Below, one piece after another: positions 45,622 to 54,625 of a stretch of DNA of 64,000 nt. Both the position numbers and the translations under genes were made by a program. The DNA is from Candidatus Thorarchaeota archaeon (lineage in GTDB: Archaea; Asgardarchaeota; Thorarchaeia; Thorarchaeales; Thorarchaeaceae), in contig JAIZWL010000002.1 of NCBI GenBank assembly GCA_021498125.1, forward strand, positions 1-64,000, written 5' to 3'. Below the pieces are notes generated by a model. The model had not been told where the DNA came from. It made no database searches and saw only the letters and a list, made by a program, of their open reading frames with translations. The first letter of the stretch is position 1. Each line of letters opens with the position of its first letter.

Positions 45622-46596
45622 ATGACAACAAAATCACTCTCTGGAAGTGCCGCATCTCAAAAAGAGAAACTCATTGATAGATATGGCAGACCAGTGAATT
45701 ATCTGCGGATATCCCTCACCCAGAGATGTGACCATATGTGCTTTTTTTGCCATCGGGAGGGCGAGGACAGCCCAGGCACTGAGATGACAACCGATGAGAT
45801 CGAGAGGCTTGTACGACGCGGTAGTGAAAAGGGAATAAGAAAGGTCAAACTGACTGGTGGGGAAGCACTACTCCGAGAAGACATCATTGAGATAATCAGA
45901 CGCCTATCACCACTGACCGACGATCTATCGATCACAACCAATGGAACTCGACTTGCCGAGCTGGCACAGGACTTGAAGAGGGCGGGACTTGACAGAGTGA
46001 ATGTGAGCCTCCATTCTCTCAAACCAGAGGTCCACAAAGCGATTGTGGGAGTGGATGATGTAGAACTAGTAAAGAGCGGCATCAAGGCGGCTGTTGATGC
46101 GGGGCTATTTCCTGTCAAGATCAACATGACGATTCTCAAGGGCTACAATGAGGGCGAGATCGAGGACATGATGAAGTATGCCGGATCGATTGGCGCAATT
46201 CTTCAGCTTATCGAGCTGCAACCCATGCCTGTAGAATCCGCCTACATGAATGATTTGTACTTCAGTCTAGATGAGGTGGAGAAGAGACTACAAGAGAAGG
46301 CAACAAAGGTCAAGACCCGTTCACTTCATGGAAGAAGGCAATATACAATTCCCCTTGAAGAGGGAGATGTGCAGGTGGAGGTTGTTCGCCCACATCATAA
46401 CAGTTCGTTCTGTGCGCTGTGCACTCGATTACGGGTCACCTCTGATGGAAAGCTAAAACCGTGCCTATTGAGAAACGATAACCTTGTCGACATTCACGAA
46501 CTTTTACAGATTGGCGCAGACAAGCTCATTGACAAGGAACTGGAACATGTGACGGCTCTGCGAGAACCATATTGGAAAGGAGGAACGACCAAGTGA
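45622..46596 (+). CDS. moaA: GTP 3',8-cyclase MoaA
   Basis: A 324-residue radical-SAM enzyme for the first step of molybdopterin synthesis. N-terminal cluster CDHMCFFC (CxxxCxxC), KVKLTGGEALLREDI, SITTNGTRL, RVNVSLHSL. The C-terminal second 4Fe-4S cluster is seen as CALCTRLRVTSDGKLKPC. The C-terminal end is KGGTTK, so the usual terminal Gly pair is near but not at the end. It overlaps moaE by 4 nt (GTGA). Confidence 0.95.
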   Translation: MTTKSLSGSAASQKEKLIDRYGRPVNYLRISLTQRCDHMCFFCHREGEDSPGTEMTTDEIERLVRRGSEKGIRKVKLTGGEALLREDIIEIIRRLSPLTDDLSITTNGTRLAELAQDLKRAGLDRVNVSLHSLKPEVHKAIVGVDDVELVKSGIKAAVDAGLFPVKINMTILKGYNEGEIEDMMKYAGSIGAILQLIELQPMPVESAYMNDLYFSLDEVEKRLQEKATKVKTRSLHGRRQYTIPLEEGDVQVEVVRPHHNSSFCALCTRLRVTSDGKLKPCLLRNDNLVDIHELLQIGADKLIDKELEHVTALREPYWKGGTTK

Positions 46597-47012
46597 TAGA
46601 GATCACGGACCAAGACTTCTCAATCGACGAGGTTGTTCGTAGCACTGTCCGACCCGCAATGGGAGGGTCTGTGATGTTCCTTGGCACGGTCCGCGACAAT
46701 AGCAGAGGAAAGAGAATTGAGCAACTTGAGTTTGAGGCCGACCCTGAACTTGCAGTTCAAGAGCTTGAACGGATTCGCCAAGAGGCCATTCAGCTCTTTG
46801 GAGTCACCGATGTATCCATTGTACATCGAACAGGGGTGCTCAGACCGGGCGAGAATATCGTGATCATAGTTGTAGGAGCAGCCCATCGAGATGAGGCATT
46901 CAAGGGTTGCAGATATGCCATTGACGAACTCAAGAAACGAGCACAAATATGGAAAAAAGAGTTCGCAGAAGACGGGAGTTATTGGGTTGGTGAAGAAGAT
47001 GACCGAGAATGA
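46593..47012 (+). CDS. moaE: molybdopterin synthase large subunit MoaE
   Basis: A protein of about 139 residues, standard length. Motifs: GGSVMFLGTVRDNSRGKRIEQLEFEAD, IVHRTGVLRPGENIVIIVVGAAHRDEAFKGCRYAIDELKKRAQIWKKE (catalytic Lys residues at the end). GTG start at 46593, because AAGGAGG lies 9 nt upstream inside the moaA end; an in-frame TTG at 46572 is less likely. The small partner MoaD is not encoded in this cluster. Confidence 0.94.
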   Translation: MIEITDQDFSIDEVVRSTVRPAMGGSVMFLGTVRDNSRGKRIEQLEFEADPELAVQELERIRQEAIQLFGVTDVSIVHRTGVLRPGENIVIIVVGAAHRDEAFKGCRYAIDELKKRAQIWKKEFAEDGSYWVGEEDDRE

Positions 47013-47463
47013 TCCAGTAAGTATGGTGGATATCTCAGAGAAGGGTGTCGTAGAACGTACTGCTGAAGCAGAAGGTGAGATTCATCTACACCCCTCGACG
47101 ATCGAGGCAATAAGAACGCGCTCGACCAAAAAGGGAGATGTACTCACAGTCTCCGAGATCGCAGGAATTCAGGCCGCAAAGAAGACAGCAGAACTCATCC
47201 CACTCTGCCATCAGATACCACTCTCGACAATTCAGATCTCATTTACAATTGAAGAGAATCATATCGTGACCAGATGCTTGGTACGGGCAAGGTATACCAC
47301 AGGTGTGGAGATGGAGGCTCTCGTGGGAACGACCACAGCACTCCTCTCGATCTGGGACATGGTCAAGTATCTGGAGAAAGATGAGGCGGGACAGTATCCT
47401 GTGGCCCGTTTGGAGAACATCAGAGTGATTCGCAAGGAGAAAAGAACCATTGTCACAGCATGA
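46999..47463 (+). CDS. moaC: cyclic pyranopterin monophosphate synthase MoaC
   Basis: A protein of about 154 residues. It begins MTENDPVSMVDISEKGVVERTA, then KKGDVLTVSEIAGIQAAKKTAELIPLCHQIPL (active-site Lys and His) and TTGVEMEALVGTTTALLSIWDMVKYLEKD. It works with MoaA to form cPMP. The start lies inside moaE (14-nt overlap), and the frame open further upstream is the shadow of moaE. It overlaps moaB by 14 nt. Confidence 0.95.
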   Translation: MTENDPVSMVDISEKGVVERTAEAEGEIHLHPSTIEAIRTRSTKKGDVLTVSEIAGIQAAKKTAELIPLCHQIPLSTIQISFTIEENHIVTRCLVRARYTTGVEMEALVGTTTALLSIWDMVKYLEKDEAGQYPVARLENIRVIRKEKRTIVTA

Positions 47464-47953
47464 ACATCGCAGAGATCAGAAGATACGTACTGGCTTTGCC
47501 GTACTTACAATCACGGACAGTAGAACTGTAGAGACAGACGAGTCCGGAAAAATCGCAAAAGAACTGATAGCACAAGAGGGGCATACGGTCGTGGAGTATG
47601 ATCTCATCCCTAATGACAGTGCGACAATATTGGATCGTGTAGAGAAACTTACGGAGAACCACGATATTCGCGTGATCGTCACGAGCGGTGGCACGGGAGT
47701 GAGCAGACGAGACCTTACTACACAGACGCTCGTCCCACACTTCGACCGGATCTTGGTAGGTTTTGGAGAACTATTCCGCAGGCTAAGCTACGAAGAGATA
47801 GGAATTCCGGGCATCTATAGTCAGGCATCTGCGGGGATCATCGGAGACACTGTAGTGTACTGTCTGCCCGGTTCCAAGAACGCAATGCGCATGGCCCTAA
47901 CAAGAATCATCTTACCAGGTATAGGGCATCTACTCTGGGAGGTGGACAGATGA
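47450..47953 (+). CDS. moaB: molybdopterin adenylyltransferase-type protein MoaB
   Basis: This protein has 167 residues. MogA/MoaB fold with VIVTSGGTGVSRRDLTTQTL and IYSQASAGIIGDTVVYCLPGSKNAMRMAL. It adenylates molybdopterin before metal insertion by MoeA. The TTG start (47450) overlaps moaC; the stop overlaps the moeA ATG (ATGA-type). The N-terminal RTGFAVLTITDSRTV is canonical. Confidence 0.94.
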   Translation: MSQHEHRRDQKIRTGFAVLTITDSRTVETDESGKIAKELIAQEGHTVVEYDLIPNDSATILDRVEKLTENHDIRVIVTSGGTGVSRRDLTTQTLVPHFDRILVGFGELFRRLSYEEIGIPGIYSQASAGIIGDTVVYCLPGSKNAMRMALTRIILPGIGHLLWEVDR

Positions 47954-49164
47954 GCAAGATGAATCCCTTTAGACTACTGGTTTCACACGAAGAGGCCGAA
48001 CGAATATTGCTTGAACACTGCAACCCGCTCAAGAATACAGAGAACATAAGTATCAGCCAAGCAAGGGGGCGCGTCTTGGCCGAGAGCATCACGGCAAAAG
48101 AGAATGTGCCACCTTTTGATCGCTCTGCTGTTGACGGGTATGCAGTTATTGCTGAAGACACGTTTGAGGCGAATGATACAGAGGTCGTACTGAAAGTCAT
48201 TGATGTTGTTCATGCGGGCACCATGCCCAAGACCCAAGTCACTCATGGGACTTGTATTCAAATTGCCACTGGAGCCCCTGTACCACCAGGAGCCAATGCA
48301 GTGGTCATGGTCGAGTTCACCGAACAACGGGATGGCGGAGTTCTCTTGACAAAACCGGTCTATCCAGGCGCCAACTTGGCTCATGCAGGAGAAGACATCA
48401 AGGTAGGCGAAGTTGTCCTACCCGCTGGAGATCGGCTCACCCCCGCCAAGATTGGTGTATTGGCCGCATTAGGTATGACAGAGACCAGAGTCTTCATTCG
48501 CCCACAAGTCACAATAATCCCCACAGGAAAAGAAGTAGTTGCACCGGGGAAACCACTTGATGCAGGTAAGATCTATGACGTGAACTCATTCACATTGGAG
48601 GCCATTCTGACCAAGAATGGCGCTCAGGTCATGCGCCACCCAATTGTCACAGACGACTACGATCAGCTCAGGACTGCTGTAGAAGAAGCATTGACCTCGG
48701 ATCTTATTGTCATGTCAGGAGGAAGTTCGGTAGGAGAGAAAGACATGATGGTAGAGGTCCTTGAGAATATGGGCGAGATTCTGTTTCATGGAGTACAGGT
48801 CAAACCTGGAAAACCTACACTCTTTGCAATGGTGAAAGGCACACCGGTTGTAGGAATGCCCGGGTATCCGACCTCGTGCCTGAGCAATGCATACATCTTC
48901 CTCATTCCTGTAATCCGTCAAATGGCCCATCTGCCTCCATATCAACCTAGGACTGTAACTGCAAAGATATCAAAACGGGTGGTCTCTGCATCAGGGCGCA
49001 AACAGTTTCTCACTGTACGCGTTGAAGATGGGATAGCGTATCCGGTGTACAGGACATCGGGAGCAATCACCAGCATGTCTCGTGCAGATGGATACATTAT
49101 GCTACCGGTCAATCTTGATGTCATTGAAGAAGGAGAAGAGGTTGAGGTCACGCTCTTCGATTAA
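47950..49164 (+). CDS. moeA: molybdopterin molybdenumtransferase MoeA
   Basis: This protein has 404 residues. All four MoeA domains are present: REN-VPPFDRSAVDGYAV near the start, ATGAPVPPGANAVVMVEFTE, the MPT-binding MSGGSSVGEKDMM, VKPGKPTLFAMVKGTPVVGMPGYPTSCL, and C-terminal domain IV ending VEVTLFD. It inserts the oxyanion, here probably tungstate given TupABC. It overlaps moaB by 4 nt. Confidence 0.95.
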   Translation: MSKMNPFRLLVSHEEAERILLEHCNPLKNTENISISQARGRVLAESITAKENVPPFDRSAVDGYAVIAEDTFEANDTEVVLKVIDVVHAGTMPKTQVTHGTCIQIATGAPVPPGANAVVMVEFTEQRDGGVLLTKPVYPGANLAHAGEDIKVGEVVLPAGDRLTPAKIGVLAALGMTETRVFIRPQVTIIPTGKEVVAPGKPLDAGKIYDVNSFTLEAILTKNGAQVMRHPIVTDDYDQLRTAVEEALTSDLIVMSGGSSVGEKDMMVEVLENMGEILFHGVQVKPGKPTLFAMVKGTPVVGMPGYPTSCLSNAYIFLIPVIRQMAHLPPYQPRTVTAKISKRVVSASGRKQFLTVRVEDGIAYPVYRTSGAITSMSRADGYIMLPVNLDVIEEGEEVEVTLFD

Positions 49165-49213
49165 GCGGCCCATCTCGACAGGTTCAAGAGCATTCCGACC
49201 TTTAACTTTCACA

Positions 49214-50248
49214 ATGAATCTTACAAAAGACCAGATCGAACGATACTCAAGAATGCTTGCTCTGAGCGATTTTACTCTTGAGGACCAAGAGGCACTTCAG
49301 AAGACAACAGTCACGGTAGTAGGTGCAGGAGGACTAGGCAGTCCTACTCTTCGACTCTTGACAGCACTGGGTTTTGGCAAGATCAGAATCATAGACCATG
49401 ATATTGTCGAGCTGTCAAATCTTCAGAGGCAGACCTTGTATAACACCGCAGACATTGGCAGGCCTAAAGCGGAGGCTGCAGCAGAAAATCTTGCTCGACT
49501 CAATCCAAATGTCGAATTCGAACCGATCTTGGCATCAGTGAATAAACGCGATGCGATAGAACTTCTCCGAGGATCGGACATCATACTTGATGGCTTAGAT
49601 ACAATCTCTGCCCGTCATGCCGTAAATCATGCAAGCGTCAGATTGAGAATACCATATGTATACACAGGGGCCATAGAATATTATGGTAATATCACAACAT
49701 TCATACCCTCTCGAACAGGTTGTCTATACTGTTTACTTGGTGATGCAAAGGACGACCCGAAACGGACCTGCTCCACTGTCGGAGTAACACCCGTCATACT
49801 CAGTGTGATGGCATCAATTGAGGTCCAAGAGGCAGTGCTGCTTGCCACTGGCAAAGAGCCCCATCTTGCTGGAAGACTCATGTATGTTGACATGCGAACA
49901 CTTGCCTTTGAGTCGTTCGAGATCCGTCGGCTTGACACCTGTCCGGTCTGTTCGAACGCCAGTCAAGATATAACAGAGGCCACAACAATGAGCGATGAGA
50001 TTAGTGTGTCTGTACTCTGCACAAATAGTTTCAATATAACTCCGGCAAAGAAGAAGAGTCTTGATCTCAAATCAATTGGAGAGCGATTAGAAACGAGATA
50101 CAAGGTCCGAGTCAGCGGGCTATTTCTCTCTGTTGAGTTCGAGAACGGAATCACTGTGACGGTGATGAGAAAAGGTACAGCAGTGGTCAAGGGCGTGACT
50201 GACCCGAAAGAAGCACTCCGCCTCTACAAGTCAGTTGTGGAGATATAG
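49214..50248 (+). CDS. moeB: MoeB/ThiF-type adenylyltransferase with C-terminal extension
   Basis: A protein of about 344 residues. E1-like ATP-binding motif VVGAGGLGSPTLRLLTALG, IVELSNLQRQTLYNTADIGRPKA, zinc Cys pairs CLYC and CPVC, and the catalytic-Cys region RTCSTVGVTPVILSVMASIEVQEAV. The last 85 residues form a small alpha/beta extension (VSGLFLSVEFENGITVTVMRKGTAVVKG). It adenylates the C-terminal Gly of a MoaD/ThiS/SAMP-like protein, which is encoded elsewhere. The start ATG at 49214 follows moeA by 49 nt; the frame open upstream overlaps moeA and is not family-like. Confidence 0.93.
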   Translation: MNLTKDQIERYSRMLALSDFTLEDQEALQKTTVTVVGAGGLGSPTLRLLTALGFGKIRIIDHDIVELSNLQRQTLYNTADIGRPKAEAAAENLARLNPNVEFEPILASVNKRDAIELLRGSDIILDGLDTISARHAVNHASVRLRIPYVYTGAIEYYGNITTFIPSRTGCLYCLLGDAKDDPKRTCSTVGVTPVILSVMASIEVQEAVLLATGKEPHLAGRLMYVDMRTLAFESFEIRRLDTCPVCSNASQDITEATTMSDEISVSVLCTNSFNITPAKKKSLDLKSIGERLETRYKVRVSGLFLSVEFENGITVTVMRKGTAVVKGVTDPKEALRLYKSVVEI

Positions 50249-50252
50249 GCGG

Positions 50253-51449
50253 CTACATCTGTTCGTCAGAGCCTTGCTCAAGGGCACGCCGGAGCTGCTT
50301 GATCCCTTCTTTGTAACCGTCAACGATCAATACATCGCCAGCCCGTAGACGGAACTCGTTTTTTGGTCGATGGAACCAGTGACCGGATCGCCGCACCGAC
50401 TGAATATACACCCCATAATTATCGTCTAGAGCAAGATCACCAAGAGTGTGGTCATCAAGAAACGATCCTGTGTTGACTTCAATACGGGTGACCACCTCCT
50501 CTGCCTCATTGACAATCCGAGCAATAATTGGGTTAGTCTCAAGACCACTATAAGGGATCGTTGCAATCTCCCATGCTGCATCCGCGATCTCTTCGGTGGC
50601 CACTGCAACTCGGACCAGTCCCCATCGCCGATCAATATCGTCATCTAATACCAAAATCTGACGAATGAAGGCCTCACACATCTCATCGATACGATCCTCA
50701 AGTTCCCCAACCTCTTCGGCGAGCTTCGCATCATAATGGACCACAGAGGCATACGCAAGAGATACCATGAACTCTGATAGCTCCTTCATCTTGAGAAGCA
50801 ATTCGTCAATGCTCTCGTTGGGGGAAACAGGAGAATTGGCGCGTTCACGAGCAGTACCAGTCGCCATCTTAGTGAAGAGATTGGTCTCATGACCAGTACC
50901 TCTGGCAAAGACAACATCCCCAGATTGAAGGACAAAATCAGATGGAGGGTTTAGTGTCCAGAGCCCATTACGACGGACCGCAATGACATCAACACTAATG
51001 TCCTTGGATTCCCAAATGTCTTTCAATGTACGACCAACAAAGTCAGAACCTTCAACAATGCTCACCTGAACAAGGTGCTCTTCTGTCTTTTGAAACACGT
51101 GAGTGAGAAGCGGGTGGACATGTTCCCCAGTCGTGGCAAGAGTAGCAATGTCAGCCGCAGCATCTGAGATTTTGTCAGCAGAACTGGACACACTGAATAG
51201 GCCAATTGATGTTTCGGCATCGTTCTTATCACGCACAGCAATAGAGAGGGTCATCAGAAGCTGATAACCCAGATCATCAACTAACTCCTCGAGTTCAAGG
51301 ACCCATTCGCCCAGCGATTTGTCGGAAAAGAGAACGGCTGAATACGCCAAGTCCAACATAAGTTCCGATAGCGTCTTCATTCTGGTAAGAAGATCCCGAA
51401 CAGGAATCGCTTCATACTTAATTGGTTTAAGTCGTTTACGAGGAGACAT
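50253..51449 (-). CDS. tandem PhoU-TrkA_C regulatory protein
   Basis: This 398-residue soluble protein has an internal duplication of the unit PhoU-like helical bundle plus TrkA-C (RCK C) beta domain. Unit one is about 15-200 (LTRMKTLSELMLDLAYSAVLFSDKSL; DFVGRTLKDIWESKDISVDVIAVRRNG; LQSGDVVFARG). Unit two is about 213-392 (LLKMKELSEFMVSLAYASVVHYDAKL; TLGDLALDDNYGVYIQSVRRSG; LRAGDVLIVDG). Such proteins accompany cation channels and transporters as ligand-sensing regulators. It is divergent to the MgtE-like gene, which supports a role in Mg2+ control. Confidence 0.88.
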   Translation of the reverse strand: MSPRKRLKPIKYEAIPVRDLLTRMKTLSELMLDLAYSAVLFSDKSLGEWVLELEELVDDLGYQLLMTLSIAVRDKNDAETSIGLFSVSSSADKISDAAADIATLATTGEHVHPLLTHVFQKTEEHLVQVSIVEGSDFVGRTLKDIWESKDISVDVIAVRRNGLWTLNPPSDFVLQSGDVVFARGTGHETNLFTKMATGTARERANSPVSPNESIDELLLKMKELSEFMVSLAYASVVHYDAKLAEEVGELEDRIDEMCEAFIRQILVLDDDIDRRWGLVRVAVATEEIADAAWEIATIPYSGLETNPIIARIVNEAEEVVTRIEVNTGSFLDDHTLGDLALDDNYGVYIQSVRRSGHWFHRPKNEFRLRAGDVLIVDGYKEGIKQLRRALEQGSDEQM

Positions 51450-51602
51450 CAGGAAGGACTACTCCTAGTATCGAACATCTTAACAGCCGGAGAGATGTTA
51501 CTATGTGTGTTATGTATCGAAGTGCATAAATGCGTATTTGTTTGCCAACTCACCACAGACCGCGTAAAGCGAAAGAAGGTGACGCAAATATGGCTGGAAG
51601 TG

Positions 51603-52808
51603 ATGACGACGGCGGGCCAGAAGGGTGTTCGAGCAGCTGGACAATTCTTTGGCCAATCACTTCTATCGCTGCTCTTTGATATAGGAGGTCTTGTTGCAGG
51701 AGGTCTCTTGGCTGTCTTTCTTGTTGTATTCACACGTGTACCGTGGGCCATCCTCGTCTTTCCAGGAATTTTAAGCACAAGGGGTGCTGTTGGAGGGCTC
51801 TTTAGTGGCCGTCTGAGCACTGCACTTCATATTGGGTCCATCAGGCCATCAGTTCTTCATAACACTCCAGAATACTATAATCTCCTCAAATCAGTGGTGC
51901 TTCTGACACTCACCAGCGCGGTCTCCATGAGTGTCGTGGCATCAATATTTGGCCTGTTCATTATTGGGACCACCATAGCTGATGCATTCATAATGATCAC
52001 TGTGGTCATGACGACTATGGGGATATCACTCATTGTGATCTCTCCAGTCACTATCGGGGTCTCTGTGATCTCTGTGAGAAAAGGTCTCGATCCAGATGTA
52101 ATAACATACCCCATTGTGTCTACGGTTGCAGACATACTTGTGACTGTGTGCTACATAATCATTCTCGTCGTATATAGCACGGTCGCATTATCACTCCCCA
52201 TCATGTGGGTCTTTGATGCGGGATTTCTTATTGTGGGAGCCACCATACTCATCAGAGACCGAAGAGATGGTGAGGTAATCAACACTCTACGTCAATTTAT
52301 CACAACGCTCATAATCATCACATTTATCGTAAATGCCACAGGAACGTTCCTTGACCAAATCACACATGTGGTCAGCACCCGGCCAGAACTCTATATGGTC
52401 TATCCAGCACTCATTGACACGGTAGGTGATGTGGGATCCATCGTTGGTTCAACGACTACAACAGAACTCACAATGGGTACGTTGAGCCCGCAACTCTCAG
52501 GAGTGATTAAACAGAGGATGACGGCCACAATGGCATGGGCAGCCTCCATAGTGATGTTCGTGGGATATAGCATTCTTGCATCTGTCACATTTGGATTGGG
52601 AATGACGAGGTACGTAGGATTTGTGACGCTTCTTCTATCCGCCAACGTAATATCTGTCTGGCTAGTGATGCTATTTTCATTCACTCTTGCGATTGTGACT
52701 GCCAAGAAAGGGTTAAACCCCGACAATTTTGTGATTCCCATCGAGAGCTCGATCGCGGACACCATCACTACTCTTTCAGTTCTGGTTGTTTTACTCGTAT
52801 TTCCATAA
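51603..52808 (+). CDS. MgtE/SLC41-type divalent cation transporter (membrane domains only)
   Basis: A protein of about 401 residues with ten or so membrane helices arranged as two repeats of the MgtE membrane domain. PGILSTRGAVGGLFSGRLSTALHIG in the first and PALIDTVGDVGSIVGSTTTTELTMG in the second are the pore-lining signature; KGLDPDVITYPIVSTVADI and KGLNPDNFVIPIESSIADT are the matching second elements. The cytoplasmic N and CBS domains of bacterial MgtE are missing, as in the eukaryotic SLC41 group. The divergent PhoU-TrkA_C protein may supply regulation. Start ATG 51603; the open frame upstream is Cys-rich and unlikely. Confidence 0.88.
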   Translation: MTTAGQKGVRAAGQFFGQSLLSLLFDIGGLVAGGLLAVFLVVFTRVPWAILVFPGILSTRGAVGGLFSGRLSTALHIGSIRPSVLHNTPEYYNLLKSVVLLTLTSAVSMSVVASIFGLFIIGTTIADAFIMITVVMTTMGISLIVISPVTIGVSVISVRKGLDPDVITYPIVSTVADILVTVCYIIILVVYSTVALSLPIMWVFDAGFLIVGATILIRDRRDGEVINTLRQFITTLIIITFIVNATGTFLDQITHVVSTRPELYMVYPALIDTVGDVGSIVGSTTTTELTMGTLSPQLSGVIKQRMTATMAWAASIVMFVGYSILASVTFGLGMTRYVGFVTLLLSANVISVWLVMLFSFTLAIVTAKKGLNPDNFVIPIESSIADTITTLSVLVVLLVFP

Positions 52809-52878
52809 TACTAATCATCACTATTGACAAGTTCCTCTGAAAATAACATAAATACCAAAAAGACGAGCCATATGTGAA

Positions 52879-54447
52879 ATGAGAACCTACAGGGGGCTAT
52901 CCGTAACCGCCACTCTCTTGTGGATGGTAATGATACTCGCACTTTCAGTCATGTTCATGCCTCCCGTACATGCTCAAAACAAGACATGGATTGTTGGAAT
53001 TGACAAATACTATCCGCCCCATGAATATTGGGAGAACGGCTCTGCGCAGGGATTCAATGCAGATGTGATCCGGGCTGTAGCTTCTAAGATGGGGCGTACA
53101 ATCCAGTGGATACCCCTGACATGGAACGAAGCACCAACGGCCTTAGAGAATGGGACTGTAGAGAGTCTATGTATGTCTGTGACCGAGGAACGGGAAGACC
53201 TCTTTGATTTCAGCACACCAATCTTAAACCTCACTCTCAGAGTTTTTGTAAGAACCGATGTGACCGGAATTTTCTCCATTGAGGATCTTGCAGGCCATAC
53301 GGTGGCCGTAGAACAGAACGATGTTGCACAAAAAATTCTGGAGACAAGAGTGCCAAATGCAACTATTGTCCCAGTAGATACACAAGAGGATGCAATTCTT
53401 CTGATGGCAAAAGGGGAAGTGACTGCCGCCTTCTGTAACGAGTATGCAGGAGTCTATGCAATAGTATCAAACAATATGTCTAATATCAAAAAGATAGGGG
53501 CGCCAGTAAGTATAGGGCCTCGATCAATTGCTGTAGCAAAAGGGAACACGGCACTTCTTTCAGAGATCAATCAAGGCATAGAACAAATATTCGAATCGGG
53601 GGAGTATGGAGAGATTCGAGAACGATGGTTCGGCACGGAGATCTTAGTCGAAACGCGCTCCGCGGAGGTCGTACGAAATGCGGCCATTCTATTGGGAATT
53701 GTGTCGGCGATTGCAATCATTCTGGTCGTATGGAACTGGACGCTCCAGAGCAGAATCGGATCGGTGACCGAGAAGTTGACATTGTTAGTAGATCTCTTCA
53801 AGCATGATCTTCGTAATATTGATCAGACACTGGTAGGGGGGCTCCAACTTTTGGAGTATGAGGGGGAGCTGTCCAGTAGCGGTAAAGAGATGCTAGCAAT
53901 CGCGCTGAATTCGATAGATAGGTCACAAAGACTGACAAATGACTTTCTCACGATTGAGGCCTTGACTACAGGACGCATTACAATCCAGCCAATGAAACTA
54001 TCTGCTGTCTTGAACGAGGCGATTCGTCGAGCCAATGGGCAAGATGCCAAGATTGATGCAGTCTATAATCATTCGGAGGACCTGTATATCAGGGGATGCG
54101 AACCACTCCCAGATGCCCTGTCAAGACTCTTGATCTATATTGCAAATATTGAGGGGACAACAAAATCACATAACCCCATAGGTATTGTGACCAAGGAACA
54201 GAGAAGCACAGCGCATCTCTTTATTGAATGCACAAAGTGTTCAATCCCAGTCCAAACCCATGAGGCATTTTTATTACGCTATCATGGGGCAAAACAGGTC
54301 GGGGTGGGGCTTGGTCTCTCATTGTTACATGCAACACTGGTTGCATGTGATGGGGACATCCGCGTGACCCAGAAGACGGGCTATAAAGAAGACACATCTA
54401 CGATATTTCATATCAAGTTCAAAAAGGCTGCACCATCCTCCAGATAG
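52879..54447 (+). CDS. histidine-kinase-like sensor with periplasmic amino-acid-binding (SBP_bac_3) domain
   Basis: This protein has 522 residues. Signal peptide (about 8-33); type 3 solute-binding domain (about 36-250: IVGIDKYYPPHEYWENGSAQGFNADVIRAVASKMG; LTEEREDLFDFSTP-like SVTEEREDLFDFSTP; GIEQIFESGEYGEIRERWFG); membrane helix (about 268-290); then a kinase-like part with H-box LLVDLFKHDLRN (about 310) and a C-terminal G-box-like VGVGLGLSLLHATLVACDGDI. The N-box is degenerate and the ATPase domain short, so activity is uncertain. No response regulator is adjacent. Probably senses an amino acid or similar small ligand outside the cell. Confidence 0.8.
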   Translation: MRTYRGLSVTATLLWMVMILALSVMFMPPVHAQNKTWIVGIDKYYPPHEYWENGSAQGFNADVIRAVASKMGRTIQWIPLTWNEAPTALENGTVESLCMSVTEEREDLFDFSTPILNLTLRVFVRTDVTGIFSIEDLAGHTVAVEQNDVAQKILETRVPNATIVPVDTQEDAILLMAKGEVTAAFCNEYAGVYAIVSNNMSNIKKIGAPVSIGPRSIAVAKGNTALLSEINQGIEQIFESGEYGEIRERWFGTEILVETRSAEVVRNAAILLGIVSAIAIILVVWNWTLQSRIGSVTEKLTLLVDLFKHDLRNIDQTLVGGLQLLEYEGELSSSGKEMLAIALNSIDRSQRLTNDFLTIEALTTGRITIQPMKLSAVLNEAIRRANGQDAKIDAVYNHSEDLYIRGCEPLPDALSRLLIYIANIEGTTKSHNPIGIVTKEQRSTAHLFIECTKCSIPVQTHEAFLLRYHGAKQVGVGLGLSLLHATLVACDGDIRVTQKTGYKEDTSTIFHIKFKKAAPSSR

Positions 54448-54579
54448 CTATAGACAACAGTTTTCAAATTGAATGCAATGATGTCAAGCAAGTGACCAAC
54501 AACTATGAACCGAATCAACATACATTATGCCAGCAAGTAGGAATGATAGACCTCATAATATTTGAAAAATAAATAGTTG

Positions 54580-54611
54580 ACGAGAGGCACTGAGGCAAGA
54601 CTGCCTCTCGT
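54580..54611 (-). terminator. terminator of the sulfhydrogenase operon
   Basis: ACGAGAGGCA (54580-54589) pairs perfectly with TGCCTCTCGT (54602-54611), 12-nt loop. On the minus strand it is followed by the T-rich CAACTATTTATTTTTC. It lies 15 nt after the hydA stop codon. Confidence 0.8.
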
Positions 54612-54625
54612 TCGGTTTGGAAGGA

